A stretch of DNA of 64,000 bases. It comes from Mitsuaria sp. 7 (GTDB lineage: Bacteria > Pseudomonadota > Gammaproteobacteria > Burkholderiales > Burkholderiaceae_C). The stretch is taken from assembly GCF_001653795.1 (NCBI RefSeq), contig NZ_CP011514.1:742163-806162 (forward strand), written 5' to 3'. A program made the translations under genes and the position numbers. The first letter of the stretch is position 1, and each line of letters opens with the position of its first letter. Of the stretch, positions 44,162-54,028 are shown one piece after another. A model generated the notes under the pieces. That model was given only the letters and a program-made list of their open reading frames with translations. It was not told the origin of the DNA and ran no database searches.

Positions 44162-45292
44162 ATGTTCCAGACCAAATCCTCCAAGCTGATCACCTTCTTG
44201 ATCGCCGGCGTGCTGCTGCTGGTGCTGCCGCTGTTCGCGCAGCAATTCGGCAACGGCCCGGTCCGCATCATCGACCTGGCCCTGCTGTACGTGCTGCTCG
44301 CGCTGGGGCTGAACATCGTGGTCGGCTACGCCGGCCTGCTGGACCTGGGCTACGTCGCGTTCTACGCGGTGGGCGCGTACCTCTTCGCGCTGCTCAACAG
44401 CCCGCACCTGTCGGAGAACTTCGAGCACATCGCCGCCGCCTTCCCCAACGGGCTGCACCTGCCGCTGCTGCTGGCGATCGCGCTGGCGGCGCTGCTGGCG
44501 GGGCTGTTCGGCGTGCTGCTGGGCGCGCCGACGCTGAAGCTGCGCGGCGACTACCTGGCCATCGTGACGCTGGGCTTCGGCGAGATCATCCGGGTGTTCC
44601 TGAACAACATGGAATATCCGCTGAACATCACCAACGGCCCGCGCGGCATCGGCCAGATCGACGGCGTGCACTTCCTGGGCTTCGAGTTCAGCCAGAGCCA
44701 CGAGATCCTGGGCCTGTCCGTCAACTCGGTATCGATGTACTACTACCTGTTCCTGGCGCTGGTGATCGCCTCGGTGCTGATCTGCTACCGGCTCGAGAAC
44801 TCCCGCATCGGCCGCGCCTGGATGGCCATCCGCGAGGACGAGATCGCCGCCAAGGCCATGGGCATCAACACCCGCAACATGAAGCTGCTGGCCTTCGGCA
44901 TGGGCGCGACCTTCGGCGGCGTGGCGGGCTCGATGTTCGGCGCGTTCCAGGGCTTCGTGTCGCCGGAATCGTTCAGCCTGCAGGAGTCGATCATGATCGT
45001 CGCCATGGTGGTGCTGGGCGGCATCGGCCACATCCCGGGCGTGATCCTGGGCGCGCTGCTGCTGGCCGCGCTGCCGGAAGTGCTGCGCTACGTCGCCGGC
45101 CCGCTGCAGGAGATGACCGACGGCCGCCTGGATGCGTCCATCCTGCGCCAGCTGCTGGTGGCGCTGGCCATGATCGTGATCATGCTGATGCGCCCGCGCG
45201 GCCTGTGGCCCTCGCCGGAACACGGCAAGTCCCGGCCCTTGCCGCCGGGAGCGCAGCCGCCCGCCAATGCCGGCAGCGCCATCAACGCCTGA
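44162..45292 (+). CDS. livM: Branched-chain amino acid ABC transporter permease LivM
   Basis: Inner-membrane permease of 376 aa. It has the LivM core (G-L-N-I-V-V-G-Y-A-G-L-L-D-L-G-Y), a long periplasmic loop, the coupling sequence R-E-D-E-I-A-A-K-A-M-G-I-N and G-G-I-G-H-I-P-G. A GAGGAG ribosome site overlaps the livH stop region, 10 bp before the ATG. The C-terminus ends in a Pro/Ala-rich tail. Confidence 0.92.
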   Translation: MFQTKSSKLITFLIAGVLLLVLPLFAQQFGNGPVRIIDLALLYVLLALGLNIVVGYAGLLDLGYVAFYAVGAYLFALLNSPHLSENFEHIAAAFPNGLHLPLLLAIALAALLAGLFGVLLGAPTLKLRGDYLAIVTLGFGEIIRVFLNNMEYPLNITNGPRGIGQIDGVHFLGFEFSQSHEILGLSVNSVSMYYYLFLALVIASVLICYRLENSRIGRAWMAIREDEIAAKAMGINTRNMKLLAFGMGATFGGVAGSMFGAFQGFVSPESFSLQESIMIVAMVVLGGIGHIPGVILGALLLAALPEVLRYVAGPLQEMTDGRLDASILRQLLVALAMIVIMLMRPRGLWPSPEHGKSRPLPPGAQPPANAGSAINA

Positions 45293-45314
45293 CCCGCGCC
45301 AGGAGCAAGAACCA

Positions 45315-46106
<792 letters not shown>

Positions 46107-46115
46107 TCCCGACCC

Positions 46116-46847
46116 ATGGAAACTGAAAAGATGGCAGACAACATCCTCCTCCAGGTCGAAGGCCTCAAGGTCGCGTACGGCGGGATCCAGGCGGTCAAGG
46201 GCGTGGACTTCGACGTGCGCCAGGGCGAGCTCGTCTCGCTGATCGGCGCCAACGGCGCGGGCAAGACCACCACGCTCAAGGCCATCACCGGACTGCAGCC
46301 GCTGGGCGTGGGCGACGTGAAGTTCATGGGCCGCTCGATCAAGGGCCAGGGCGCCTGGGACCTGGCCAAGCAGGGCCTGGTGATGGTGCCCGAGGGCCGC
46401 GGCACCTTCACCCGCATGACGATCACCGAGAACCTGCAGATGGGCGCCTTCATCCGCAAGGACAAGGAGATCGAGGCCGACATCGAGAAGGTCTTCGCCC
46501 TGTTCCCGCGCTTGAAGGAGCGTCGCAACCAGCTCGCCGGCACGATGTCCGGCGGCGAGCAGCAGATGCTGGCCATGGGCCGCGCGCTGATGGCCAAGCC
46601 CAAGCTGCTGCTGCTGGACGAGCCGTCGATGGGCCTGTCGCCGATCATGGTCGACAAGATCTTCGAGGTCGTGAACGACATCCATCAGCGGGGCGTGACG
46701 GTGCTGCTCGTCGAGCAGAACGCCAGCCGCGCGCTGGAGCTGGCCAACCGCGGCTACGTCATGGAGTCCGGCGTGATCACGATGCAGGGCGACGGCAAGA
46801 CGCTGCTGAACGACCCGAAGGTGCGCGCGGCGTATCTGGGCGAGTAG
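46116..46847 (+). CDS. livF: Branched-chain amino acid ABC transporter ATPase LivF
   Basis: Second ATPase, 243 aa: Walker A G-A-N-G-A-G-K-T-T, V-P-E-G-R-G-T-F typical of LivF, signature M-S-G-G-E-Q-Q-M-L and Walker B L-L-L-L-D-E-P-S-M-G-L. It begins 9 bp after livG; the in-frame ATG at 46131 is an alternative start. Ends the operon. Confidence 0.93.
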   Translation: METEKMADNILLQVEGLKVAYGGIQAVKGVDFDVRQGELVSLIGANGAGKTTTLKAITGLQPLGVGDVKFMGRSIKGQGAWDLAKQGLVMVPEGRGTFTRMTITENLQMGAFIRKDKEIEADIEKVFALFPRLKERRNQLAGTMSGGEQQMLAMGRALMAKPKLLLLDEPSMGLSPIMVDKIFEVVNDIHQRGVTVLLVEQNASRALELANRGYVMESGVITMQGDGKTLLNDPKVRAAYLGE

Positions 46848-46887
46848 GTCGGCGAGTCAGCGGGGGAGTGAGCCGGGAGGCTCCTCC

Positions 46888-47481
46888 TCAAGGTTCCCCG
46901 GGCCGGTCCCGGGGCACCATCGCCAGATACTCGTCGATCCGGCCGCCGGCCAGCGGCTTGACCATCACGCGCAGCTCGTTGACGCGCTGCCCCATCGTGA
47001 GCCCGTCGCGGCGGCGGACCTCGGTGAAGCCCTGGCGCTCCCAGAAGCGCTCCGCGCGCTGGTTGCCGACCACCACGCCCAGCCGCACCCACAGGGCGCC
47101 GTTGCGCTGCATCCAGCGCTCCAGCTCCGCATAGATCTCGCGCGCGGCCGGTGAGCCGTGGAGCTCCGTGGCGACGATGAACAGGCCCACCAGCCAGACC
47201 CGGGGCGCCATCAGGTCCGAGACCAGCGAGGCCATCGCGACCAGTTCGCCCTCGTCGTCGGCGTAGCCCAGCAGGCGTTTGGCGCTGAAGCTCCAGCCTT
47301 CGGGCGGCAGGTCGCGGATCTCTTCGCGGGCCTCGTCGGGACGGGGCGGGGTGCCGTTCACCTGCTCGAAGTACAGCGGATTCCGTTCGTAGAACCGTTG
47401 GAGCAGATCCTCATCGCTGGCCTGGAGTTCGACGACACGGACATTGGGCAGCAAGGGGGAGGACGGGAGAGGGGTCGGCAT
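46888..47481 (-). CDS. GNAT-family N-acetyltransferase
   Basis: 197-aa acetyltransferase of the GNAT fold. The acetyl-CoA motif is degenerate but visible (G-S-P-A-A-R-E-I-Y-A-E-L-E-R), followed by V-R-L-G-V-V-V-G-N-Q-R-A-E-R-F-W-E-R-Q-G-F-T-E-V, the motif B/C of the family. Substrate unknown. It converges with livF (gap 40 bp). Confidence 0.85.
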   Translation of the reverse strand: MPTPLPSSPLLPNVRVVELQASDEDLLQRFYERNPLYFEQVNGTPPRPDEAREEIRDLPPEGWSFSAKRLLGYADDEGELVAMASLVSDLMAPRVWLVGLFIVATELHGSPAAREIYAELERWMQRNGALWVRLGVVVGNQRAERFWERQGFTEVRRRDGLTMGQRVNELRVMVKPLAGGRIDEYLAMVPRDRPGEP

Positions 47482-47673
47482 CGGCGGGGTCCACGCGCCG
47501 GCGCGTCGAGGCGCCGGCCATCGGAAAGATCACCGAGCGTACCAAACGGAGCGGCAGGCGAAACCCCGCGTCTGACTTCCCCCGAAGGTGGGGGGACGGG
47601 TCTTGCCACCCCGTGATCACCCCGTGACCAGGCCGCCTTCCCAGGCGACCCGGCCACCGGGTGTTGCCAGCCG

Positions 47674-48657
47674 TTACTGGCGGATGAAGGCCAGCAGGTC
47701 GGCGTTGACGCGATCCTTGTGGGTGTCGGTCAGGCCGTGCGGCGCGCCCGCGTAGACCTTCAGCACCGAGCCCTTGATCAGCTTGGCCGAGGCGCGGCCC
47801 GCGGCGTCGATGGGCACGATCTGGTCGTCGTCGCCGTGGATGATCAGCGTGGGCTTGTCGAACTTCTTCAGGTCCTCGGTGAAGTCGGTCTCGGAGAACG
47901 CCTTGATCGAGTCATAGGTGTTCTTGTGGCCGCCTTGCATGCCCTGGAACCACCAGTTGTCGATCAGGCCTTGCGAGACCTTGGCGCCCGGGCGGTTGAA
48001 GCCGTAGAACGGGCCGGCGGGGATGTCCTTGTAGAGCTGCGAGCGGTTGTCGAGCTGCGCCTTGCGGATGCCGTCGAAGACAGCGATGGGCAGGCCGCCG
48101 GGGTTCTTCTCGGACTTGACCATGAGGGGCGGGACGGCGGAGATGAGCACCGCCTTGGCGACGCGCGAGGTGCCGTGGCGGCCGATGTAGCGGGCGACTT
48201 CGCCGCCGCCGGTGGAGAAGCCGACCAGCACGGCGTTCTTCAGGTTCAGCGTCTCGATGACGGTGGACAGGTCGTCGGCATAGTGGTCCATGTCGTTGCC
48301 GTCCCACGGCTGGCTGGAGCGGCCGTGGCCGCGTCGGTCATGGGCGATGACGCGGTAGCCCTGGTCGGCCAGGAAGATCATCTGCGATTCCCAGCTGTCC
48401 GAGTTCAGCGGCCAGCCGTGGCTGAACACGATGGGCTGGCCGTTCTTCGGGCCCCAGTCCTTGTAATAGAGCTGCACGCCGTCCTTGGTCGTGATGTAGG
48501 AACCCGACGGCTGCGCGCTGACGATGGGCGCCGGCGAGGACTTGGCGTCGGCGGCGAAGGCCGGTGTGGCGACTGCGCCGGTAATGGCGACGGCCAGCGT
48601 CGACAGGACCAGCAGTTGACGACGCGATTGGCGGGCGAGGGTGGCGATGGCGTTCAT
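47674..48657 (-). CDS. Exported alpha/beta hydrolase (haloperoxidase-like)
   Basis: 327-aa secreted alpha/beta hydrolase. The signal peptide ends A-T-P-A-F-A-A-D near residue 36. The core matches non-heme haloperoxidase/esterase enzymes: [14 protein letters not shown], nucleophile G-F-S-T-G-G-G, then I-H-G-D-D-D and A-P-H-G-L-T. A good AAGGAG ribosome site lies upstream. A 16-bp motif shared with the MarR gene's promoter sits 109 bp before the start, so it is probably controlled by that regulator. Confidence 0.88.
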   Translation of the reverse strand: MNAIATLARQSRRQLLVLSTLAVAITGAVATPAFAADAKSSPAPIVSAQPSGSYITTKDGVQLYYKDWGPKNGQPIVFSHGWPLNSDSWESQMIFLADQGYRVIAHDRRGHGRSSQPWDGNDMDHYADDLSTVIETLNLKNAVLVGFSTGGGEVARYIGRHGTSRVAKAVLISAVPPLMVKSEKNPGGLPIAVFDGIRKAQLDNRSQLYKDIPAGPFYGFNRPGAKVSQGLIDNWWFQGMQGGHKNTYDSIKAFSETDFTEDLKKFDKPTLIIHGDDDQIVPIDAAGRASAKLIKGSVLKVYAGAPHGLTDTHKDRVNADLLAFIRQ

Positions 48658-48765
48658 GGTGGGCTCCTTCTTGGGTGGTGAGAGGGGGTGGTGAGAGGGT
48701 GGTGGAAAGGCGGGTTGGTGCTGCGGGAAGAGGTGTCAGGTATTTGACTTGCTTGCTAATGGTTT

Positions 48766-48781
48766 GTGTGCGAAGTAATTG
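48766..48781 (-). promoter_or_regulatory. Candidate MarR operator before the hydrolase
   Basis: GTGTGCGAAGTAATTG, matching 14 of 16 bases of the motif at 49326-49341, in a locally AT-rich stretch between the regulator and the hydrolase. Confidence 0.45.
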
Positions 48782-48819
48782 ATGCGGTAAAGCGATGGTC
48801 TTGTTCGTCGGGTGGGCGT

Positions 48820-49308
48820 TCAGGCGGCCTTGCGGGCCATCCGTCCGCGCAGCACGAGCAGGCGGTCGCGGAGTTCCATCAGCTCGGAGAGGTCCGAATC
48901 CGAGGCGTCGACGATGCACTGCGGCAGATGCGTGGAGCGCTTGCGCAGCGCGCGGCCGGCGGTGGTCAGCGTGATCAGCACCTGACGCTCGTCCTGCGGC
49001 GAGCGGTCCCGGCTGACCAGGCCCGCGGCCTCCAGCCGCTTCAGCAGCGGGGTCACGGTGGGGGAGTCGAGGAACACACGTTCCGCGATCTCGCCGACCG
49101 TCAGGCCGTCGCGTTCCCACAGGACCAGCATCACGAGGTACTGGGGGTAGGTCAGATCGAGGTCCTTGAGCAGTTCGCGGTAGACCTTGTTCATGCCCAG
49201 CATCGTCGAGTACAGCGCGAAGCAGAGCTGTTGATCGATCTCCAGCGGCGGGCAGACGGCGTCGGCGCCGGTCTGCTTCTGCTGCTTGGGGGTGGTGTTG
49301 CGTGCCAT
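48820..49308 (-). CDS. MarR-family regulator, OhrR-like (two-Cys)
   Basis: 162-aa winged-helix repressor. The N-terminal helix carries the peroxide-sensing Cys in Q-Q-L-C-F-A-L-Y (C29), with a second Cys at 131, close to the spacing of two-Cys OhrR (22 and 127 in Xanthomonas). The HTH shows L-T-V-G-E-I-A-E-R and [14 protein letters not shown], and the wing R-S-P-Q-D-E-R. The usual target gene ohr is not adjacent; an exported hydrolase is. ATG at 49308. Confidence 0.88.
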   Translation of the reverse strand: MARNTTPKQQKQTGADAVCPPLEIDQQLCFALYSTMLGMNKVYRELLKDLDLTYPQYLVMLVLWERDGLTVGEIAERVFLDSPTVTPLLKRLEAAGLVSRDRSPQDERQVLITLTTAGRALRKRSTHLPQCIVDASDSDLSELMELRDRLLVLRGRMARKAA

Positions 49309-49325
49309 GGGGTGAACTTTAATTA

Positions 49326-49341
49326 GTGTGCGAATGAATTG
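49326..49341 (-). promoter_or_regulatory. Candidate autoregulatory operator of the MarR gene
   Basis: GTGTGCGAATGAATTG, 18 bp before the regulator ATG, the same motif as at 48766-48781. AATT half-sites flank it (AATT-N12-AATT), a partly palindromic layout fitting a MarR dimer. Confidence 0.45.
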
Positions 49342-49383
49342 CAAGCGAAATTTTTCAACCCAGCACGCGATGCGGCCGCCCCC

Positions 49384-50175
49384 TCACTCCGGTTTCTTCG
49401 TACAGAAGAACTCCCACACCGACTTCGGCTTGCCGTAACGGTTCAGCGTGCGCTTGTCGAGGTGCTCGATGTCGAAGCACGCGGCGAGCACGTCCTCGAT
49501 CTTCTCGCGGGTGAAAAACTGCTTGGCGACACCGTCGACGACCGTCAAGGCCCATGACGATGCGTCGTCCGGCGCGCCGTAGTGCCAGTCGTCCTCGGCG
49601 TTGACGCAGCCGATCAGGCGGCCGCCCGGGGCCAGCACGCGGGCGATCTCGCACAGCGCGCGGCAGGTGTCGTCACGGTCGAAGTAGTGCAGCGAGAGCT
49701 GCGCCACCGCCAGGTCGAAGCCGCCGTCCGGCAGCATCGGCATCGTGCGCACATCGGCCAGCACGTGCCGCGCCCGCGGCGACTGCTGCCGGCAGCGCGC
49801 GAGCGCCTCGGCGGAGATGTCGATGCCGGTGACCTCGACGCCCAGTTCGAGCAGCGCGGCCGTCTCCCAGCCGTCGCCGCAGCCGATGTCCAGCGCGCGG
49901 CGCACGCCCGGCAGGCGGTGCTGCCAGCCGCTGAGCCAGGCTTCATCCTGACTCAGCGGCTGCGCGGCGTAGCGGCGGTCCCAGACGTCCGATGGCGACT
50001 GAGCGTCAGCCGGAGGCGCCGGGGCCCCTTTCCGCTCAATCGCCTCCTCACGCTCGGCATTCGCTCCAAGGGGCCCCGGCGCCGCCGGCTGCGAGGCACC
50101 GAGCCCGTCGCCCGGCGGCGCAGCGAGCGGTTCGTCGTCCGGGTGAGGAGGAAGGGCGGTCGGCTCGGCACTCAT
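49384..50175 (-). CDS. Class I SAM-dependent methyltransferase with low-complexity N-terminus
   Basis: 263-aa protein. The Rossmann methyltransferase domain starts near residue 65 (W-D-R-R-Y-A) with motif I D-I-G-C-G-D-G-W-E, V-T-G-I-D-I-S and a F-D-L-A-V-A-Q-L-S-L-H-Y-F post-I region. The first 60 residues are Pro/Ala/Glu-rich, without homology, and the DNA under them holds a perfect 16-bp inverted repeat (50015-50083). No other start fits between, so the extension seems to have grown by repeat insertion. Substrate unknown. Confidence 0.82.
   Translation of the reverse strand: MSAEPTALPPHPDDEPLAAPPGDGLGASQPAAPGPLGANAEREEAIERKGAPAPPADAQSPSDVWDRRYAAQPLSQDEAWLSGWQHRLPGVRRALDIGCGDGWETAALLELGVEVTGIDISAEALARCRQQSPRARHVLADVRTMPMLPDGGFDLAVAQLSLHYFDRDDTCRALCEIARVLAPGGRLIGCVNAEDDWHYGAPDDASSWALTVVDGVAKQFFTREKIEDVLAACFDIEHLDKRTLNRYGKPKSVWEFFCTKKPE
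50015..50083. repeat. Perfect 16-bp inverted repeat inside a coding region
   Basis: GGCGCCGGGGCCCCTT (50015-50030) and its exact reverse complement (50068-50083), with a 37-bp spacer, lie in the 5' part of the methyltransferase gene. Each arm itself contains palindromes (GGCGCC, GGGGCCCC). Confidence 0.8.
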
Positions 50176-50260
50176 GCGCTACAGCCTACCGCGTGCCGAT
50201 GATCGTCGCCGTGCGCCGCCCCACCTTCGCCCGATACAGGCGACACGGCGACGCTCTGCA

Positions 50261-50292
50261 ACGAACAGCGGCCCCGAGGGGCCGCTGTCGTT
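50261..50292 (-). terminator. Hairpin after the TonB receptor gene
   Basis: Stem CAGCGGCCCC with GGGGCCGCTG (loop GA), extended by A-T and GTT pairs, 23 bp past the receptor stop. The T-tract on the minus strand is weak. Confidence 0.6.
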
Positions 50293-50314
50293 CCTGCGCT
50301 CAGGATGCCTGCGA

Positions 50315-52498
50315 TCAGAACTCCTTCGTCAGACTTACGTAGACCGTGCGGCGCTGCCCGTACTGCGGCGCGCCGACGCCGATGCCCGAACCGTCGCGCA
50401 GCTGGTAGCCCTTGTCGAAGAGGTTGAGCACCGACAGCCGCGCCTCCACCGGACCGCCGCCGCCGAGGTCGAACTTCTTGCTCACGTCCGCGTTGACGCT
50501 GGTGTACGAGGGCAGGTGCGTGGTGTTGGCGAAACCGTTGCGCAGGCCGCTGCCGAACAGCGCGCTCGCGCCGACCGCGTAGCCGTCGTCCAGGCGCACG
50601 TTGACGCCGGCGGAGGCGCTCAGCTTCTGCTCGTGGTCCAGGTGCACCCAGTGGTTGGCGATGAAGTCCAGCTCATCCTGTTCGAAGTTGAACTGGCCCG
50701 TCTCCACCTGTTGCGCGCGGGCGTGAGTGGTGCCGAGGTTGGCGTACGCGGACCAGCTCTTCTCCTTGTAGCTCGCCGACAGGTCGACGCCGTAGATGCG
50801 GCCCTTCGCGTAGTTGAAGGCCGAATAGATCAGCGCGTTGCCGAACTGGCCCTCGTCCTGCAGGTGCTGCACCGCGCGGTAGTAGCCGTCGATGCCCAGC
50901 GTCAGCTTGGACGTGACCTGCCAGGCGGCGCCGGCGTCGTAGTAGTTCGAGCGCTCCGAGCGCACCGCCGTGTTGGCATCCGTCGGCAGCGCATTGGTCG
51001 TGCCGGCGAAGGCGGCGACCGAGGTGGTGTCGATCTTCTCGGTCGGCGGCGGCGTGAAGTAGCGCGCGTAGCCGGCATGCAGGCGCACCGTCGGCGCCGC
51101 GTCCCAGACGAGGCCGATGCGCGGGCTCAGCTGGTGTTCCTTCGTGACCGTGTCGACCTCGTCGTAGCGCGCGCCGTAGTTCAGCGTCAGCGTGCGGTCC
51201 AGCTTCCACTCGTCCTGCAGGTAGGCGCCCCACAGATGGCCGCTCAGCCGGCCGCTGTCGGCGATGCTGACGGGCGTGGTGCCGGTCTGGTTGCCGTCCT
51301 CGTCGGCCGGGAAGACCAGCGCGTCGTTGACGGTGCTGGCGTGCTCGCGCTGCGCGAAGAGCCCGGAGCGGATCGTGTGCGCGCTGTCGAGTCGCCAGCT
51401 GGCGTCGGCCTGCACGCCGTTGGCCTCGTTGCGGCGCAGGATGTCGGCAGCGACGCCGAGGTACTGCAGATCGCCGGTCTGGTCCGGCGTGTAGTGGACG
51501 TCGGTGAAGCGGTGGAACAGCGAGACCTGATAGTCGATGCTGCTGCCGATCACGCTCTGGTAGCTGACGACGGCGAAGCGGTTGCGTTCGCGCTGGTGCG
51601 CGTCCAGCGTGCTCGAGTCCTTGTCCGGCGTGTTGGCGAGCGTGAAGGCGGTCGACTGCCCCGGCGAGTTGGGAATCTGGAAGCGGTTGTCGGTCACGCC
51701 GGCCATCGCGGTGATGCGGCTGTCGTCGTCGAGCAGGTAGGACACCAGGCCGAAGCCCTTGCCCTGGTGCGTGCGGTCATGCAGCGCGTCGCGCGAGGCC
51801 GTCGGGTTCTCGATGCCCAGGTCGTTGCCGAGGAAGGAGCCGCTGAACTCGTAGCTCAGCCGGCCCTGCGTGCCGTGCATCGACAGGTCGAGCTCGCGCG
51901 AGCGCTGCGTGCCCAGCGTGATCCCGGCGCTGCCGGCGAAGGGCTTGTCATCGTCGCCGACGCCCTTGGTCGTGATGTCCACGATGCCGGCGGTCCGGTA
52001 GCCGTATTGCGCGGGCAGCGCGCCGGTCAGCAGGCTGATGCTGTCGGCGAAGCGCGTCTCCAGCGTCTGGCCGAAGCCGCTGATGGCCTCGGGGATGACG
52101 ACGCCGTTGATGCGGTACTGCAGGTTGGCGTGGTCGCCGCGCACGTGCAGGCCGCCGTAGGAGTCCTGCACGACGCCGGGCGTCTGCAGCAGCACCTGGT
52201 TCAGCGGTGTGTCGTCGCCCTGCGGCAGGCGGGCGATGTCGGTCCTGTCGAACTTGTAGATCGTGCTGCCGGTGTCGGGGGACAGGCCGTTGCGCGCCGC
52301 GTCGAGGCGGCTGCGCGCGCCCTGGACCTGGACGGTCGGCAGCGGCGTGCCGCCGGCGGCGGTGGGCGCTTCAACCGTGCTGGCCGTGGTGGCGGCTGCG
52401 GAGGAGGCGGTGTCGTCGGCGCGTGCCGGCAGCGCGTGCAGCAGCGGATAGGCGAGCGAGAGGGACAGCGCGAGCGCGCGCAGAGGAGGGTGGGTCAT
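50315..52498 (-). CDS. TonB-dependent outer-membrane receptor
   Basis: 727-aa outer-membrane receptor. The signal peptide ends A-L-P-A-R-A-D-D. The plug domain runs from about residue 60 (R-S-R-L-D-A-A-R, L-N-Q-V-L-L-Q-T-P-G-V, L-H-V-R-G) to Y-G-Y-R-T-A-G-I-V-D-I-T-T-K-G, and the 22-strand barrel ends in T-V-Y-V-S-L-T-K-E-F with a terminal Phe. Substrate not clear: no heme-specific or cobalamin riboswitch signals were found. It is preceded by a small exported Cys/His protein in the same direction. Confidence 0.9.
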   Translation of the reverse strand: MTHPPLRALALSLSLAYPLLHALPARADDTASSAAATTASTVEAPTAAGGTPLPTVQVQGARSRLDAARNGLSPDTGSTIYKFDRTDIARLPQGDDTPLNQVLLQTPGVVQDSYGGLHVRGDHANLQYRINGVVIPEAISGFGQTLETRFADSISLLTGALPAQYGYRTAGIVDITTKGVGDDDKPFAGSAGITLGTQRSRELDLSMHGTQGRLSYEFSGSFLGNDLGIENPTASRDALHDRTHQGKGFGLVSYLLDDDSRITAMAGVTDNRFQIPNSPGQSTAFTLANTPDKDSSTLDAHQRERNRFAVVSYQSVIGSSIDYQVSLFHRFTDVHYTPDQTGDLQYLGVAADILRRNEANGVQADASWRLDSAHTIRSGLFAQREHASTVNDALVFPADEDGNQTGTTPVSIADSGRLSGHLWGAYLQDEWKLDRTLTLNYGARYDEVDTVTKEHQLSPRIGLVWDAAPTVRLHAGYARYFTPPPTEKIDTTSVAAFAGTTNALPTDANTAVRSERSNYYDAGAAWQVTSKLTLGIDGYYRAVQHLQDEGQFGNALIYSAFNYAKGRIYGVDLSASYKEKSWSAYANLGTTHARAQQVETGQFNFEQDELDFIANHWVHLDHEQKLSASAGVNVRLDDGYAVGASALFGSGLRNGFANTTHLPSYTSVNADVSKKFDLGGGGPVEARLSVLNLFDKGYQLRDGSGIGVGAPQYGQRRTVYVSLTKEF

Positions 52499-52627
52499 GG
52501 TGGGACTCTGGAAATCTGAAATCGGTCGAGCGCAGGCCAGCCATCGAGCCCCGGCCGACTGAGGCTTCAACGAGGCGTTGGAAGCGTTCAGGCGAGGGCG
52601 GGCGGCGCTGCGGTCAGGAGGTCGAGG

Positions 52628-52981
52628 TCAGATCGCCAGCGGCGGGCCGCGGCTGCGCGGCGGCGGCGCGGGCATCGAGCGCGCGACGCGCTCGGCGGCG
52701 GCCGCCTGGACGTGCACGGCCTCGGCCAGTGCGAGGACCGGCGCTTCGGCGCGGGCCGAGGCGGCCAGATCGTCGAAGGCCAGACACACCTCGCACAGCT
52801 GATCGGCGGACAGGTCGTCCGGATCGGCGTGGGCGACGTCGTCGCGCCCGGCCTGGACCGTGGCGGTCGCGGGCGCGTGCCCCCGCGCACCGGTCAGATG
52901 ACCGATGCCATGCCACATCGCGCCCTGCTGCGCGAGCAGCATGAACAGCGGGAGCAGCAAGTGCAGGAGGTGCTTGCGCAT
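52628..52981 (-). CDS. Small exported Cys/His protein, possibly metal-related
   Basis: 117-aa protein. The signal-like N-terminus (H-L-L-H-L-L-L-P-L-F-M-L-L-A) is followed by W-H-G-I-G-H, a D/H-rich stretch and L-C-E-V-C-L-A-F-D. The layout of an early His motif and late C-x2-C recalls DUF2946-type proteins that often sit beside TonB receptors or copper genes. No family can be named with certainty. It lies 129 bp upstream of the TonB receptor and is probably co-transcribed. Confidence 0.55.
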   Translation of the reverse strand: MRKHLLHLLLPLFMLLAQQGAMWHGIGHLTGARGHAPATATVQAGRDDVAHADPDDLSADQLCEVCLAFDDLAASARAEAPVLALAEAVHVQAAAAERVARSMPAPPPRSRGPPLAI

Positions 52982-53205
52982 GGCGCGGAATTATGAAGGC
53001 CGCAAGGCGTCCGGCCGAACGTCAGGCTGTCGCGAAGCTGTCGTCAGGAGGTGGGCGTTCTGCGGGCGATCCAAGGCGCCGCCGAGGCCGCGCCCCAAGG
53101 CCGCTGCCACTCAGACGCGGATTCCCGCCAATCGCCGCATCCGACGCACGCGCGCCACGGGACTCGACACACTGGGGCCTCATCGCCCGACCTTGGAGTG
53201 TTCCC

Positions 53206-53886
53206 ATGAAGATCCCCGTCGCCGCCTGGTTTCGCGAGAACCGCAGCTTCCTGCTGTTCCTCGTCGGCTTCCTGTTCTTCCGCACCGCGATCGCGGACTG
53301 GAACCCGGTCCCCAGCGGATCGATGCGGCCGACGATCCTCGAAGGCGACGTCGTCTTCGTCGATCGCGTCGCCTACGACTGGAAGCTGCCCTTGACCGAC
53401 CTCTCGCTGCGCCGCGTCGGCGAGCCGCAGCGGGGCGACGTCGTCACCTTCGGCTCGCCGCGCGACGGCACGCGGCTGATCAAGCGCATCGTCGCGGTGC
53501 CTGGCGACACCGTGGAGCTGCGCGCCGACCGGCTGATCCTCAACGGCCAACCGGCGGACTACGCGCCGGTGGAGGAGGTGGCGGAGGCGATCGCGCCCGG
53601 CGTCGAGGTCCGCGGCGTGCGCGCCGTCGAGGCGTGGGGCGGCCAGCGCCGCATCGTGCAGTTCCTGCCCGAGATCCGCGCGCGGCGGGACTTCGGTCCC
53701 GTCGTCGTGCCGGCCGACCGGTTCTTCATGATGGGCGACAACCGCGACAACAGCGAGGACTCGCGCTTCATCGGCCTCGTGCCGCGGCGGCTGATCATCG
53801 GGCAGGCGCATCGCGTGCTCGTCTCGGCCGACATCACCGGGCACTGGGCGCCGCGCTGGGACCGGTTCGCGGCGCCGTTGCGGTGA
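53206..53886 (+). CDS. lepB: Signal peptidase I
   Basis: 226-aa membrane serine-lysine protease that removes Sec signal peptides. One N-terminal transmembrane helix is followed by the catalytic Ser39 in P-S-G-S-M and Lys94 in R-L-I-K-R-I-V-A-V-P-G-D, and then G-D-N-R-D-N-S-E-D-S-R. It has one membrane span instead of the two in E. coli and is not beside lepA/rnc, so it is probably an extra paralogue. GGAG ribosome site upstream. Confidence 0.92.
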   Translation: MKIPVAAWFRENRSFLLFLVGFLFFRTAIADWNPVPSGSMRPTILEGDVVFVDRVAYDWKLPLTDLSLRRVGEPQRGDVVTFGSPRDGTRLIKRIVAVPGDTVELRADRLILNGQPADYAPVEEVAEAIAPGVEVRGVRAVEAWGGQRRIVQFLPEIRARRDFGPVVVPADRFFMMGDNRDNSEDSRFIGLVPRRLIIGQAHRVLVSADITGHWAPRWDRFAAPLR

Positions 53887-54028
53887 GCGCGCACTGCAGG
53901 GCGGGCGGGCACCGCACCCCGCACGGATCGCATTGACCCGTCCCCCGCAAGGTCTCTCGCGGCCCGCAGAGAATGGTCCGTCCATCGCGCCGCCATCACG
54001 GCCTTCACAACATCCAGACGGAACCTTC

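Noticed and set aside
41731..44316. Long minus-strand frame over 860 codons spanning the DctB-like kinase start and livH
   Set aside because: It runs antisense through livH and the sigma-54 promoter and in the wrong frame through the kinase; composition is that of a shadow frame.
52499..52627. Cobalamin or other riboswitch before the TonB receptor
   Set aside because: No B12-box or other conserved riboswitch core is visible in the 129-bp gap.
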